NCBI GenBank assembly: GCA_039917655.1
Contig: JBDSJC010000194.1
Span: 1-21,287, forward strand
Reading direction: 5' to 3'
DNA from: PNKC01 sp039917655
GTDB lineage: Bacteria > Chloroflexota > Dehalococcoidia > Tepidiformales > Tepidiformaceae
DNA: 21,287 bases
Shown here: in pieces, positions 7,610 to 14,509 of the stretch
Layout: each line of letters starts with the position of its first letter
Numbering within the stretch: the stretch's first letter is position 1
The notes under the pieces: generated by a model
The model's input: only the letters and a program-made list of their open reading frames with translations
Told to the model about the DNA's origin: nothing
Database searches by the model: none
Translations under genes and position numbers: made by a program

Positions 7610-7615
7610 CCTCCT
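7610..7615 (-). promoter_or_regulatory. Shine-Dalgarno AGGAGG deciding the CTG start at 7604
   Basis: A perfect AGGAGG on the minus strand, 5 nt before the CTG at 7604. It is the strongest ribosome binding site in this operon and is correctly spaced only for that CTG. Confidence 0.6.
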
Positions 7616-7657
7616 GTGGGGGTGTCCCGCGACTTTACCGCACACCGCCGAGAACTG

Positions 7658-8911
7658 TCAGGCGGCCAGCCGCGCTGCCCGGCCAGCGCGCGCCACCCTC
7701 CACGCAAGCGTAACCACCGGCACCGAAGCGAGCATGATCACGCTTCCCACGAATCCGAACGCGTCACGCACTCCGATGACCTCCACTAGGGGTCCAGCGC
7801 CGGCGAACCCCACGAGCGCCGCGAACGAAGCGACCACCGAGACGAGGCTCATCACGCGGCCCCGGAAGGCGTCTTCCGCTTCTCTCTGCAGGTAGCTGGC
7901 GAACCCTACTTGGAGTCCGACCACGCCCGCGCCCTGGAGGGCCATCGCCAGGCAGGCGGTTAGCAAGTTCGGCGCGACCCCCAGCAGAATCGCGGAGACA
8001 CCCGTCACGATCAGCGCCCCTGCTCCGGCCGGCAACAGCCTTAGGCGCTTCCCGAGCACCAGGAACGCGAGCGCCAACAACAGCGCGCCTCCGCCCTCCA
8101 CGGCCAGCAGGATGCCATACCAACTGTCCGCTAGCTTCAGTTCGTCGGCCACCAGCGTGATCGTCCCGGCGTTCACTACAGGACCAACGAGACTCACGAC
8201 TCCGATCGCCATCATCACCGTGAGGAGCCGGCCTCGCGCTCGGACGTAGGCGATACCGGCCGCCGCCGCGCGCATGGTGGACTGCGGCCCGCTGTCGCCG
8301 GCCGGCATGGTCACGCGAGGGTCGATCCCAAGCACCAACAGACCGGAGAAGACGAAGCTCGCGGCATCGACGCCGAGCACCAACGACAAGCCGCCAGAGC
8401 TAAGCAGCCCGCTGGCCGCCGCCGGTCCGGCGATCTGCGCGAGCCGGGTCGCCAACCTGACGCTGCTATTCGCGCGGCCCAGCCCGCCTTCGGCCACCAA
8501 TCGCGGCAGCAGCGCCTCGCTGGCCGGCCGGTCGAATGTCGAAATCACAGCCACCGCCGCAACCGCCAGGTACACCGCGGGTAGCTTCAACCCCCCCGAG
8601 ACCGCCGCCAGGCAGGCGAACAGCACCAACGCGCTCAGCATGTCGGCCAGCAGCATGATCCGCCGCCGGTCGAAGCGATCAGCCACCGCCCCGGCGACCG
8701 GCCCAAGCAAAACGGTGGGGACCGCGGCCAGCCCCAGCATCAAGCTCACCGCCGTCGTCGAGCCAGTTTCCTTGAAGACGGTCACGGCAGCGGTCGTCAG
8801 CAGGACCCAGTCACCGGCGACCGAGATACCTTCGCTGCCTACGAGATAGCGGAACCCCCGGGGCGGCGCCGCCACGGGGGTCAACTTCGAAGCCGTTGTT
8901 ACGCCCGTCAC
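7658..8911 (-). CDS. MFS transporter (EntS/MFS_3-like)
   Basis: A 417-residue major facilitator protein with about 12 hydrophobic spans. GPVAGAVADRFDRRR near residues 71-85 is MFS motif A in the loop between spans 2 and 3. The second half has a similar loop near LQREAEDAFRGRVMSLVSV, typical of the EntS/MFS_3 group of drug and siderophore exporters. The substrate cannot be inferred. The start is GTG at 8911, preceded by GGGAGG (minus strand, about 8917-8922); the frame extends 20 codons upstream, but without a ribosome site or family match. It is transcribed towards the CoA-transferase genes with a 53 bp gap and could be the first gene of their operon. Divergent from the hemerythrin-like gene. 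Confidence 0.88.
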   Translation of the reverse strand: MTGVTTASKLTPVAAPPRGFRYLVGSEGISVAGDWVLLTTAAVTVFKETGSTTAVSLMLGLAAVPTVLLGPVAGAVADRFDRRRIMLLADMLSALVLFACLAAVSGGLKLPAVYLAVAAVAVISTFDRPASEALLPRLVAEGGLGRANSSVRLATRLAQIAGPAAASGLLSSGGLSLVLGVDAASFVFSGLLVLGIDPRVTMPAGDSGPQSTMRAAAAGIAYVRARGRLLTVMMAIGVVSLVGPVVNAGTITLVADELKLADSWYGILLAVEGGGALLLALAFLVLGKRLRLLPAGAGALIVTGVSAILLGVAPNLLTACLAMALQGAGVVGLQVGFASYLQREAEDAFRGRVMSLVSVVASFAALVGFAGAGPLVEVIGVRDAFGFVGSVIMLASVPVVTLAWRVARAGRAARLAA

Positions 8912-9055
8912 GCAATCCCTCCCGACCGATTCACGGGAGATTACTCCGACCAGCGTTGCGCGCCATCGCACGCACCCTTCTGGGATGAGGCAGATGCCGA
9001 ATGCCGCACCCTCCGCTACGCTGGGCTAGACCGAACGCGGTCTTTGAGGAGTGTC

Positions 9056-9574
9056 ATGCCAGATCGCGTCATCACCCCGCTCCGTGAAGCACGGGCGCCG
9101 CTCACCGACGGCCTTCGTCAATTGCAACTTGCGGCATCGGCGATCGAATCGGCAGAGTCGCCAGTCGCCCTCGCTTCACTCGAGACCGCGGTTGCCTACC
9201 TGCGCAACACCTTTCTTCCGGTTGCCGAAGCGGAGGAGTTCACGCTTTACATCGCGGTCGATGGCGTGCTCGGGGCCGTCGGTGCTGCAGACGTGATGAA
9301 GGCTCAGCACGCGAGCATTGCGGTGATGACCGAGGACCTGGGCAAGGTCGTCTCTGCCGCGCGGCTGGACGGTGACGTGCCAGCCTACGGGCGGTACCTG
9401 CTTCCGCTACTCCACGGGCTCTACGCGTTGATTCGCGCCCATCTCGAGGCGGAGGACGACGTCTATCTCCCTCTCCTCGACGCACACCTCAGCGAGTCCC
9501 AGGTCACGATGCTCGTCGATAACATCGGCCGCATCTCCGCCGCACGGCGCGAGGACGCGATCGCCGGCCGCTGA
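9056..9574 (+). CDS. Hemerythrin-like (HHE) domain protein
   Basis: A 172-residue all-helical protein resembling the HHE cation-binding family (four-helix bundle, di-iron in hemerythrin). Candidate ligands: QHASI (His85), LLHGLYALIRAHLEAEDDVY (118-137; His120, His129, Glu133) and AEAEEFTLY (57-65; Glu60/Glu61). In the second helix the usual ligand in LPHAEAEE-type sequences is Val56 here, so the iron site may be incomplete. The ATG at 9056 follows GAGGAG after 4 nt. HHE proteins are tied to oxygen, NO or iron sensing and repair, but nothing here fixes the role. It is followed after 56 bp by the decayed CoA-transferase gene. Divergent from the MFS gene. Confidence 0.65.
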   Translation: MPDRVITPLREARAPLTDGLRQLQLAASAIESAESPVALASLETAVAYLRNTFLPVAEAEEFTLYIAVDGVLGAVGAADVMKAQHASIAVMTEDLGKVVSAARLDGDVPAYGRYLLPLLHGLYALIRAHLEAEDDVYLPLLDAHLSESQVTMLVDNIGRISAARREDAIAGR

Positions 9575-9630
9575 GCAACCCACCGCCACAGCCCGTAGAA
9601 ACGAACCCGCCACACCGGCCAGGAGACCGC

Positions 9631-9975
9631 GTGCCCGAAGCGCTTCATGGCCTTCGCGTCCTCGAACTGGCACCAGGGGTTGCTGGGCCTTACTGCGGGA
9701 AACTCCTCGGCGGGCTTGGCGCGGACGCGTGGCGGCAGGCACTGCTCCGCTCCAGGAAGGGGCGGAAGATCTCAACTAGAACCGGATGATGCTCTACAAC
9801 GCGCTCAACCATTCGAAGCGCGGCGTCTCCCTGGACGTGGGCCGGCCTGAGGGCCGCAACATCTTCCTGAAAATGGCGGCGAGCGCCGACGCAGTTGTCC
9901 AGAACTTCTCGCCGCGAGTGATGGCAGCTCGGCCTCGACTACGATTCGCTCAAAGCCGTCAACCCCAGCATCATC
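9631..9975 (+). pseudogene. Decayed N-terminal fragment of a family III CoA-transferase
   Basis: The start is intact: AGGAG at 9621-9625, 5 nt, then GTG, giving LHGLRVLELAPGVAGPYCGK and LLGGLGADAW. Family homology then breaks off. It resumes in a different frame after an in-frame TAG (9777-9779) with LYNALNHSKRGVSLDVGRPEGR and ADAVVQNFSPRVMA. It shifts again near 9925 to LGLDYDSLKAVNPSIIQ, whose first codon is at 9928. These pieces match, in order, the first 110-120 residues of a CoA-transferase of the kind found intact at 5086-7604. At least two frameshifts, one stop and the loss of the C-terminal two thirds mark a pseudogene. The remnant ends at a junction with an acyl-CoA dehydrogenase tail. 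Confidence 0.8.
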
Positions 9976-10096
9976 CAAGGACCTTCCGCTGGAACGCTGG
10001 TACCGCGAGGTCCGCATCCGCCGCGTGGGCGAAGGGCCGAGCGAGGTGCAGCGCCTGATCATGGCCCGTGACCTTCTCGGCGGTTCGTCCCACTAA
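9974..10096 (+). pseudogene. Acyl-CoA dehydrogenase C-terminal remnant
   Basis: In the frame of TCC at 9974 the sequence reads SKDLPLERWYREVR, then IRRVGEGPSEVQRLIMARDLLGG, and ends at TAA 10094-10096. This is the last conserved block of acyl-CoA dehydrogenases: the SKDxPLERWYRD segment, then R-IGEGxSEVQR with the FAD-contacting region, then the terminal IARxLLG. Only about 40 codons remain, with no start and none of the catalytic domain. It joins the CoA-transferase remnant within a few bases, suggesting a deletion that removed the rest of both genes. The terminal TAA is 9 bp from the convergent VWA gene stop. Confidence 0.8.
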
Positions 10097-10105
10097 TCCA
10101 CGGAG

Positions 10106-12160
10106 TTACGAAGCTCGCCGGCCCTCCGCTTTTGCGCCCGCCACCGCCGTGAAGCGAAGCACGGTGCCGCCAACGCCGAGCAGCGCGCCATCGGTCAGCG
10201 TCCCGCTGCGCGTCTCTTCCCCGTTCAGGGTCAACACGCAGCTGGGGGTCGATGCGAAGACCTCGCCTGAGGGCGTCATCAGAAAGTGCGTCTCTTCAAC
10301 GTCTTTGTCATTCAGCTTGATGGTGCAGAACTTGCCGCGTCCAACCAGCACGCGTGAGCCGCTCAGCGGGAACTTCGTCCCGGCTCCGGCGCCCTGCGTG
10401 ATCTCCAGGACACCCCAGGCGCCCGGCTCGGCCTGACCCACCTCGGCCACTATCTCGGCCTTCGGCCGCTCCACTCGATGCGCGTCCGCCCACTTGATCA
10501 ACCGTTCGGGAGCGTCGGCCAGAACCAGGGCGCCTCGCCGCTCTCTCGCCTTCCCGATGAGCCTCCAGCTCCCATACCCGCCTCCACCGAGCAGCGCAAG
10601 CGCTAACAATGCGAACAGCGCGTACTTTGGTGCGTTCGAAGGAGGGGCTACTGCTTTCGGTCCAGCGAAATCGAACGATTGCTCGGTCTGCAGGCCGTTC
10701 GCTTCCGCCACAAGCGAGAGCTTGTGCGAGCCTTCGGCAAAGCCATCCTTCGCCAGCGTGAATTCGTAGGGCGCAGCGGCGTCCGTCTCCACCTCTTTGC
10801 CATCGACGACGTAGCGAACCGTTGGCACCACACCCGGCTGCGATTGCACGGTCACCTTCACCAGGTCACCGGGGCGCAGTGCGATTACGCCCGCGGGATC
10901 CGTGATCTTGGGCGCGAGCGCCGCCACCTTGAACGTCGTCTCGATCATGTTCGAGGGGTCTGCGGGGTCGAACTGGGCGCGCAGTGTGTGGAGCTTCGAG
11001 GGGTCCATCTTCGCCGGGTCGAGGTCGATCGAGCGCTTGTCACCGCTGCCACTGGGAGTCAACGGCTGACCGTCAAGCAGGAATGCCACGCTTGACCCGG
11101 CCGGCGGGTTGACCACTTTCGCCGTTGTCCGCGCGGTCAGGTCCGCGCCAATCCCCGTGAAGGCCGGCGGCAGGACCGGGGCGACCGCTGCAACTGGCAC
11201 CGCCAGCGTGGTGTTGAAGCTTCCCTGTCCTGTGCTGCCCTTGGCGGTCACGGATACTGTGTGGGCGCCCGCCGCCAGCCCCTCCGGCAGCTCGACGGTC
11301 ATGTTGTACTGTAGCCGAAAGCGTTCAGACAGGCGGGTATAGAGCTGCGAGACCTCCGATCCGTTCGAAGCGGAGATGTACTGACCGCCCGAATTGGTTG
11401 CCAGCGCTGTGAGGAACGTGACATCCGCCTCTTTGCCGATTCCCACAACGTACAGAGGCGCGCCGCCGGTGGATGCCGCGTCCAGCGCCATGGTGCGGCT
11501 GACGTTGCCCGACGCGCCACCAAACTCGTCTCCGACGCGGCCGCCGCCCTCGGTGATCAAGACGATCATCTTCTGGGATTGAGGAGCCGCTTTCGCATAT
11601 CCAACCGAGTTCACAACAGCCGCGTAGAGCGCTGTCCGCCCACCTGGCGCCACGCCGTTCACCCCCGCGATCAGTGCCGCCTGGTCGCTCGTCGGCTTCA
11701 CGACCTGCGTCACCTGGGTGGAGATCGTCACCAGCGTCGCTTCATCGGTCGGCCGCAGCGAGCGGATGAGTTGTAAGAACGCTTCCTTCGAACCCGCGAT
11801 TGACGACGTGCTCATCGTGTTGCTGATGTCCATCACGAGCACCATTCCCAACGGCAACGCTCTGTCCGCGCTGCTATCCAGGCGTGCGCCCGATACCGCC
11901 TGCCCATCGATCTGGAGCGTGAGCGAGTCTGCCGTCAGGCCCGGCACCGGTCTGCCTGTGCTATCGGTGACCGTCACCAGGGCCGACAACGTGGACCCAT
12001 CCGTGGTCACGCCCCCGACAGTGACTTTGCCGACGGCCTGGGCTGAAGCCGTCGCTGTGATCCCGAACGCGGCCAGCGCGATGCAGACCCAGACCAACAC
12101 CATGCGCGTGAAGGCGGGCCGGGGCGTCTCGAGCCTGCGAGCGGCAGTGTGTTGGTTCAT
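10106..12160 (-). CDS. Exported VWA domain protein with membrane anchor and C-terminal FHA-like domain
   Basis: 684 residues. Residues 1-40 form a signal peptide (RRLETPRPAFTR, then a hydrophobic core, cleavage near TASA|QA). A beta-rich stretch (43-100) precedes a von Willebrand factor A domain (about 106-295) with the MIDAS-like DISNTMS (111-117) and GGRTALY (173-179, Thr176). The usual third MIDAS Asp is Glu204 in LITEGGG. Ig-like beta segments follow (about 300-500). There is one membrane helix (about 512-535), then a basic linker and a cytoplasmic FHA-like domain: VLVGRGKFCTIKLND (604-618) and VEETHF (621-626). The canonical FHA Ser is Glu622; Arg608 and His625 are kept. The topology suggests extracellular ligand binding linked to a cytosolic phosphopeptide-type module. 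ATG at 12160, no clear Shine-Dalgarno. It appears monocistronic. Confidence 0.85.
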   Translation of the reverse strand: MNQHTAARRLETPRPAFTRMVLVWVCIALAAFGITATASAQAVGKVTVGGVTTDGSTLSALVTVTDSTGRPVPGLTADSLTLQIDGQAVSGARLDSSADRALPLGMVLVMDISNTMSTSSIAGSKEAFLQLIRSLRPTDEATLVTISTQVTQVVKPTSDQAALIAGVNGVAPGGRTALYAAVVNSVGYAKAAPQSQKMIVLITEGGGRVGDEFGGASGNVSRTMALDAASTGGAPLYVVGIGKEADVTFLTALATNSGGQYISASNGSEVSQLYTRLSERFRLQYNMTVELPEGLAAGAHTVSVTAKGSTGQGSFNTTLAVPVAAVAPVLPPAFTGIGADLTARTTAKVVNPPAGSSVAFLLDGQPLTPSGSGDKRSIDLDPAKMDPSKLHTLRAQFDPADPSNMIETTFKVAALAPKITDPAGVIALRPGDLVKVTVQSQPGVVPTVRYVVDGKEVETDAAAPYEFTLAKDGFAEGSHKLSLVAEANGLQTEQSFDFAGPKAVAPPSNAPKYALFALLALALLGGGGYGSWRLIGKARERRGALVLADAPERLIKWADAHRVERPKAEIVAEVGQAEPGAWGVLEITQGAGAGTKFPLSGSRVLVGRGKFCTIKLNDKDVEETHFLMTPSGEVFASTPSCVLTLNGEETRSGTLTDGALLGVGGTVLRFTAVAGAKAEGRRAS

Positions 12161-12190
12161 AGCGGGGCCATCCAGTCTCGTATCGGAACG

Positions 12191-12285
12191 GTGGTTGTAG
12201 GCTCGCTGACGGGCTGGGGATGGTGAGCTGTCAGCGAAAAGCTCCGCTCGCCTCCAACGCCACAACCACTCCCCATCGGCGGAGC
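12191..12285. repeat. Cluster of overlapping inverted repeats upstream of the VWA gene
   Basis: Three perfect inverted repeats lie in the 243 bp gap between fumC and the VWA gene: GTGGTTGT/ACAACCAC (12191-12198 and 12262-12269), TCGCTGAC/GTCAGCGA (12203-12210 and 12230-12237, 19 nt apart), and GCTCCGC/GCGGAGC (12241-12247 and 12279-12285). The second nests inside the first; the first and third interleave and cannot pair together. They could be alternative leader structures or operator half-sites. No T-run follows, so a terminator is unlikely. The rest of the gap shows nothing else recognisable. Confidence 0.45.
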
Positions 12286-12403
12286 CAAATCCACCTACCT
12301 CTAAGCGTCGGCTAATCCGTAGCAAACTCAAGGGCGAAAACGGCGGTTGGCGGAGTCCGGCCGCCACGGGCGGGTCTTTTGAACGGTACTTACCTGAGTC
12401 CCG

Positions 12404-13819
12404 CTAGCCCTGGGTGCGGATGTCGCCGGTCATGCGGCCCGCGTCGAGGATCGTCGCCAACTCTTCCGCGGTCAGTTCGGTCTGCTCCAGGGCAACCTCG
12501 CGGATGCTACGCCCCGAGCGAAACGCCTCGTTCGCCAACTCGGCGGTGCGCTCGTAGCCGATGACGTTCGCCAACGGCGTCGCAATACTCAAGCCGCGCT
12601 CAACCATGCCTGGCCCGTTCTCGGTGGCCACCAGCCCGTTGACGCATTTCTCCGCCAGCACGCGCGCGGCGTTCGCCAACAATTCAATCGAATTCAGCAG
12701 GTTGTAGCCAGCCACGGGCATCATCGTGTTCAGTTCGAAGAACCCCCACTGACCGGACATCGCGATCGTTGCGTCATTCCCCACCACCTGCGCCGCCACC
12801 ATGATCACGCTCTCCGGGATTACGGGGTTCACCTTCCCCGGCATGATCGAACTCCCCGGCTGAAGCGCGGGCAGCGCCAGTTCGTACAGTCCGGCGCGCG
12901 GACCGCTGCCCATCAAACGGATGTCGTTAGCTATTTTCACCAGCGAAATGGCCACTGTCCGCAGGTGACCGCTGGCCTCGACTACCGCGTCGATCGTGGA
13001 TTGCGCCTGAAAGTGGTTCGAAGTCTCCACCACCTGCACTTTGAGGGCCTCGCGCACGTAGGCCAGCGCCCTCCCGGCGAATTCCGGGTGAGTATTCACG
13101 CCGGTGCCAACAGCCGTCCCGCCGAGGGCGACTTCGCGCAGCACTTCGCCAGCGGCGGTGACTCGGCGCCGAGCCCGTTCCGCCTGTCCGGCGTAGCCCC
13201 TGAACTCCTGTCCCAACCGGATCGGCGTGGCATCCATGAGATGCGTCCTCCCGGTCTTAATCACATCGCGAAACTCCACGGATTTTGCCTGCAGCGAGGA
13301 TTCCAGCGTGTACAGCGCCGGCAGTAGTCTCAGCCGCATCTCCACAATCGCCGCGACGTGGATCGCCGTCGGGATAACGTCATTCGAGGATTGGCCACGA
13401 TTTACATGGTCGTTGGGATGGACGGGGGTGTTCGAACCCTTCGCGCCTCCGCCAAGGATCTCGTTCGCACGGTTGGCGATCACCTCGTTGGCGTTCATGT
13501 TTGTGGAAGTGCCGGATCCCGTCTGGTACACGTCAACAACGAATTCGCTGTCCCAGCGCCCGTTGGCCACCTCCCCAGCGGCCTCGATGATCGCCTCGGC
13601 TTTCTCTGGGTCCAGCAACTCGAGGTCGCGGTTCGCTTTCGCTGCACCCTGCTTGATCATCCCCAGGGCCTGGATGAATGGGCGCTGTAGTCGCCGGTCG
13701 CTAATCGGGAAGTTCGCCGCCGCGCGGGCCGTGTCTATGCCGAAATACGCGCCGGCCGGCACCTCGTAGTCACCAAGGGCGTCGTGTTCGGTACGGGTCG
13801 ATGGTTCGTCGAATGGCAT
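12404..13819 (-). CDS. fumC: Class II fumarate hydratase
   Basis: A 471-residue member of the fumarase/aspartase superfamily that interconverts fumarate and malate in the TCA cycle. Motifs: TGSGTSTNMNANEVIANRA (100-118), HPNDHVNRGQSSNDVIPTA (134-152), KTGRTHLMDATP (188-199) with the catalytic-pair His192, and the signature GSSIMPGKVNP (322-332) on the mobile catalytic loop. The signature continues VIPES, as in actinobacterial-type FumC, rather than the MPAKVNP form usual in aspartases, so fumarase is preferred. Length is normal. ATG at 13819 with a TAGAGT hexamer 6 nt upstream and no Shine-Dalgarno. It follows the rplT terminator on the same strand, so it probably has its own promoter. A malate dehydrogenase gene begins about 7 kb away. 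Confidence 0.93.
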   Translation of the reverse strand: MPFDEPSTRTEHDALGDYEVPAGAYFGIDTARAAANFPISDRRLQRPFIQALGMIKQGAAKANRDLELLDPEKAEAIIEAAGEVANGRWDSEFVVDVYQTGSGTSTNMNANEVIANRANEILGGGAKGSNTPVHPNDHVNRGQSSNDVIPTAIHVAAIVEMRLRLLPALYTLESSLQAKSVEFRDVIKTGRTHLMDATPIRLGQEFRGYAGQAERARRRVTAAGEVLREVALGGTAVGTGVNTHPEFAGRALAYVREALKVQVVETSNHFQAQSTIDAVVEASGHLRTVAISLVKIANDIRLMGSGPRAGLYELALPALQPGSSIMPGKVNPVIPESVIMVAAQVVGNDATIAMSGQWGFFELNTMMPVAGYNLLNSIELLANAARVLAEKCVNGLVATENGPGMVERGLSIATPLANVIGYERTAELANEAFRSGRSIREVALEQTELTAEELATILDAGRMTGDIRTQG

Positions 13820-13825
13820 GGATCC

Positions 13826-13831
13826 ACTCTA
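13826..13831 (-). promoter_or_regulatory. Putative -10 element (TAGAGT) of fumC
   Basis: Minus strand TAGAGT lies 6 nt before the fumC ATG, the same geometry as the DUF429 gene. No clear -35 at 16-18 bp. The site is downstream of the rplT terminator, where a fumC promoter is needed. Confidence 0.35.
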
Positions 13832-13876
13832 CCCCCTGCGTAGTTCGGGCCTCGCGTTCAGCAATTCCGCAGCGAA

Positions 13877-13899
13877 CAAAAGGCGCTCCGCGGAGCGCA
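13877..13899 (-). terminator. Terminator of the infC-rpmI-rplT operon
   Basis: A perfect 16 bp palindrome GCGCTCCGCGGAGCGC (13883-13898). On the minus strand it is followed at once by CTTTTG. It begins 26 bp after the rplT stop, the expected place for an intrinsic terminator. The T-run is short (four), so efficiency may be partial. Confidence 0.65.
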
Positions 13900-13924
13900 T
13901 TTGGATTTGATTGGGCTCTTCAGC

Positions 13925-14281
13925 TCAGGCGACAGCGGCCTTCGCCTGGTTAACGACCAGTTCGAACGCGTCGGGCCGCGTGACCGCGAGGTCCGCCAAC
14001 TGCTTGCGGTCGAGCTCGATTCCAGCCAGCTTGAGGCCATGGATCAGGCGGCTGTAGGTCAGGCCGTGCAGCCGGGCCGCGGCGTTGATGCGCATGATCC
14101 AGAGTTCACGGAAATCACTCTTGCGGTCCTTGCGGTCCACATAGTTGTAGCGCAGGGCGTGCAGCATGCTTTCGTTCGCCCGCTTGATGAGGCGATGCCG
14201 CTGGCCGTGATGGCCCTTGGTGAGGCCCAAGATCTTCTTATGGCGGCGATGGGAGGTGACGCCACGCTTAACTCGGCTCAT
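13925..14281 (-). CDS. rplT: 50S ribosomal protein L20
   Basis: 118 residues, the standard L20 length. It starts MSRVKRGVTSHRRHKKIL, with the basic N-terminal tail that threads into 23S rRNA. The globular part includes ANESMLHALRYNYVDRKDRK, ELWIMRINAAAR and LIHGLKLAGIELDRKQLADL, all characteristic. L20 is required early in 50S assembly, and in E. coli and Bacillus it also regulates this operon by binding the mRNA leader. The ATG is preceded by AAGGAG about 10 nt upstream in the 26 bp gap after rpmI. It is the last gene of infC-rpmI-rplT, the classical order, and is followed by a palindromic terminator. Confidence 0.97.
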   Translation of the reverse strand: MSRVKRGVTSHRRHKKILGLTKGHHGQRHRLIKRANESMLHALRYNYVDRKDRKSDFRELWIMRINAAARLHGLTYSRLIHGLKLAGIELDRKQLADLAVTRPDAFELVVNQAKAAVA

Positions 14282-14307
14282 GAGACTTCTGCTCCTTAGT
14301 AGTTCGC

Positions 14308-14508
14308 CTAGTCCTGGCCGGCCAGAAGGCGCTTCACGATTGGCGCATGGGTAGGGGACACCGGGACGGTTCGCCCAAACAGCACCGTCACAGGCTTTCG
14401 CTTCTTGCGGCGAAAGTTGTTCCGGCTACCTTGCATACGCATGATCTTGCCGCCGGCGGTTACGCGAAAGCGTGACGCGGCGCCTTTGTGGGTCTTCAGC
14501 TTCGGCAC
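14308..14508 (-). CDS. rpmI: 50S ribosomal protein L35
   Basis: 66 residues, the normal L35 length. It begins (M)PKLKTHKGAASRFRVTAGG, the universal L35 start, and includes RRKKRKPVTVLFGR. The frame is open upstream, but that extra sequence lies inside infC and is not L35. The start is GTG at 14508, with AGGAG (minus strand, 14515-14519) 6 nt before it, inside the last codons of infC. It lies one base after the infC TAA, so translation is probably coupled. Confidence 0.96.
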   Translation of the reverse strand: MPKLKTHKGAASRFRVTAGGKIMRMQGSRNNFRRKKRKPVTVLFGRTVPVSPTHAPIVKRLLAGQD

Positions 14509-14509
14509 G

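Noticed and set aside
9786..10058. A 90-codon plus-strand frame as a separate small gene
   Set aside because: Its first part is the middle of the decayed CoA-transferase and its second part is out of frame with the acyl-CoA dehydrogenase remnant; it has no ribosome site.
12361..12381. Plus-strand stem CCGCC/GGCGG followed by GTCTTTT, terminator-like
   Set aside because: No plus-strand gene reads into it, and on the minus strand, where fumC ends, the stem is not followed by a T-run.
12404..13819. Aspartate ammonia-lyase as an alternative to fumarase
   Set aside because: The signature loop reads MPGKVNP and the HPNDHVN and C-terminal blocks follow actinobacterial-type fumarases; aspartases usually have MPAKVNP.
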